Below, in pieces: positions 5,561 to 6,358 of a stretch of 6,358 nucleotides of DNA; positions within the stretch are counted from its first letter, which is position 1, and the number at the start of each line of letters is the position of its first letter. The stretch comes from Pseudomonadota bacterium. GTDB taxonomy: Bacteria; Pseudomonadota; Alphaproteobacteria; Rhizobiales; Rhizobiaceae. The stretch spans positions 1 through 6,358 of the forward strand of contig JAEXXS010000293.1 in the NCBI GenBank assembly GCA_023451915.1. Reading direction: 5' to 3'. The notes under the pieces were generated by a model. That model had not been told where the DNA came from and ran no database searches. It saw only the letters and a program-made list of their open reading frames with translations. The translations under genes were made by a program, and so were the position numbers.

Positions 5561-5866
5561 ATGAAGAAAGCTGTCCTCATCTGCATCGCAGCATTATCGG
5601 TGAGCGGCTTCGCTGCAATCAACCCCGTCGCAGCTGCAACTTCTCCCCAACAGCGCGCCGAGGAAGTGAAAGCTGTCATCGACGCAGTTTCCCGCGAACT
5701 TCCCAAGAACCCTATCAATACCGTCATGTATATCCGGGCGAATAATTTTGAGGTTCTGGCCGGAACCTGCACGGTGCGGGCGCATATCGTCTCTTCCAAA
5801 ACCGCCGGGTCGGACGAAGCCGCCAAGATCAAGGTGCGCCTCAACCGGCAGCGTTGTGCGCGCTAA
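5561..5866 (+). CDS. Small secreted protein of unknown function with two cysteines
   Basis: A 101-aa protein starting MKKAVLI with a clear Sec signal peptide (hydrophobic 4-20, probable cut in the VAAA region near residue 26). The mature ~75 residues begin with a helix-like segment (28-46) and continue with a probably beta-rich part containing YIRANNFEVLAGTC and ending in a basic stretch KVRLNRQRC. Cys70 and Cys99 could form one disulfide in the periplasm. I do not recognise the family. The start is well supported by GGAGG at 5548-5552, 8 nt before ATG. Its 123-bp upstream region contains the 13-bp inverted repeat, and no EcfG-type promoter is seen there. It lies in the same orientation as the other small envelope genes, but spacing suggests its own transcription unit. 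Confidence 0.78.
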   Translation: MKKAVLICIAALSVSGFAAINPVAAATSPQQRAEEVKAVIDAVSRELPKNPINTVMYIRANNFEVLAGTCTVRAHIVSSKTAGSDEAAKIKVRLNRQRCAR

Positions 5867-5877
5867 GGCCAAATCTC

Positions 5878-5897
5878 GAAAGCCCACCATGGTTTTC
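5878..5897 (+). terminator. Possible terminator after the small secreted protein gene
   Basis: GAAAGCC (5878-5884) can pair with GGTTTTC (5891-5897) around a 6-nt loop, with one G-T wobble, 12 nt after the stop codon. The four T lie inside the 3' arm rather than after it, so this is only a moderate candidate. Confidence 0.35.
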
Positions 5898-5979
5898 TGA
5901 TAATATCGCGTAAAAACAAAAACTTGGAGCGTCTTCTTCCGCCTGACATTGCTTATTGTTAATGTTGCTTATATGGCGG

Positions 5980-6192
5980 ATGAAACGCATCCGTGCGATA
6001 ATATCAGCCATGAGAGCAAGAGCGCTGATAAAGACACGCCAGAGTGCCCTGATCGCGGTCAGGGTGTTGTGTCTTATTGTGCCAATTATCGTCGCCCTCG
6101 TCGCCCTTATGCTGGTTGCCCAATATGATGAGGACAGAAATATCGTGACAAATACCGGCGTTGCAGGCGCCACTGCACCAAACGGCAACTAA
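5980..6192 (+). CDS. Possible small single-span membrane protein
   Basis: A 70-aa frame from the ATG at 5980. A very basic N-terminal part (six Arg and two Lys in the first 20 residues) is followed by a hydrophobic helix at about 29-47, then a short polar tail (QYDEDR and on). This charge layout fits a single-pass inner-membrane protein with its N-terminus in the cytoplasm. No good ribosome site is seen before 5980; starts at 5962 (ATG) or 6010 (ATG) are equally possible. Several ATA and AGA codons at the beginning are unlike the neighbouring genes. The longer opposite-strand frame (to 6188) reads as a shadow with no better start. Function unknown, and the gene may not be real. Confidence 0.4.
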   Translation: MKRIRAIISAMRARALIKTRQSALIAVRVLCLIVPIIVALVALMLVAQYDEDRNIVTNTGVAGATAPNGN

Positions 6193-6358
6193 ACGATTTT
6201 CGCGATGTGCGAAGGGATTCTATGTGCGAGCGTTTACAATACGCAGTGCCCCGTACACGCCGTGGTTTGGCGGCGAAAATGAGCGTCTGCCCCGCGCAAA
6301 CGGGGCAAATCACTCAACCACCCAAAAATGATTTCCGTCCCTGATTAGTCGATCCAAA
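6193..6358. other. Right-end intergenic stretch with one hairpin and one very small frame
   Basis: No firm gene is seen. A 7-bp perfect stem TGCCCCG / CGGGGCA (6288-6294 and 6301-6307) with a 6-nt loop is present but has no T tract on either strand. A 40-codon plus-strand frame (6222-6344) is preceded by AAGGGA, 4 nt before ATG, and is recorded as a finding rather than a gene. Confidence 0.4.

Noticed and set aside
5841..6188. 115-aa minus-strand frame opposite the possible small membrane protein
   Set aside because: It runs into the 3' end of the 5561 gene, has no ribosome site and its composition reads as a complement of the plus-strand frame.
6107..6313. Minus-strand frame starting with a CPVC-like pair
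   Set aside because: The CPxC comes from the GC-rich palindrome; there is no ribosome site, only a GTG start, and it overlaps the plus-strand candidate.

Overview
The window looks like chromosomal DNA of an alphaproteobacterium, most likely a Brucellaceae/Ochrobactrum-type member of the Hyphomicrobiales. The support is moderately GC-rich coding DNA with strong AGGAG-type ribosome binding sites, many small exported proteins, E. coli-like but divergent IdnD and IdnO proteins, and a promoter matching the alphaproteobacterial EcfG (general stress sigma factor) consensus. The genus is an inference.

Left part (2-1583, + strand): the end of an L-idonate 5-dehydrogenase gene (idnD, cut by the window edge) is followed after 67 bp by a gluconate 5-dehydrogenase gene (idnO). 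Together they convert L-idonate to 5-keto-D-gluconate and then to D-gluconate, which feeds the Entner-Doudoroff or pentose phosphate routes. Convergent to idnO, with only 27 bp between the stop codons, is a minus-strand gene (1611-2945) for a membrane-anchored serine hydrolase of the beta-lactamase class C/PBP-like superfamily. Upstream of it, also on the minus strand, is a small secreted protein very rich in His, Arg, Tyr and Trp (3095-3421), with its own strong intrinsic terminator.

Middle: a 438-bp divergent intergenic region (3422-3859) has an AT-rich core and one imperfect hairpin. It separates the His-rich gene from a CsbD/YjbJ-family stress protein gene (3860-4069), which ends in a textbook terminator.

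Right part (+ strand): a series of small envelope-directed genes. These are a lipoprotein with four conserved-looking cysteines (4218-4652), a secreted PRC-barrel protein (4853-5437) preceded by an exact GGAAC-N16-CGTT promoter, and a small secreted protein with two cysteines (5561-5866). A weakly supported single-membrane-span small protein (5980-6192) comes last. Between the PRC gene and the next gene lies a perfect 13-bp inverted repeat. The last ~165 bp hold no firm gene.

Taken together this is a sugar-acid catabolism gene pair next to a run of small, individually promoted envelope/stress genes. I see no mobile element, CRISPR array, tRNA, rRNA or phage gene, and no clear evidence of an entirely new system. 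The most informative signals are the EcfG-type promoter, the cationic His-rich secreted protein and the unexplained inverted and direct repeats in the intergenic regions.
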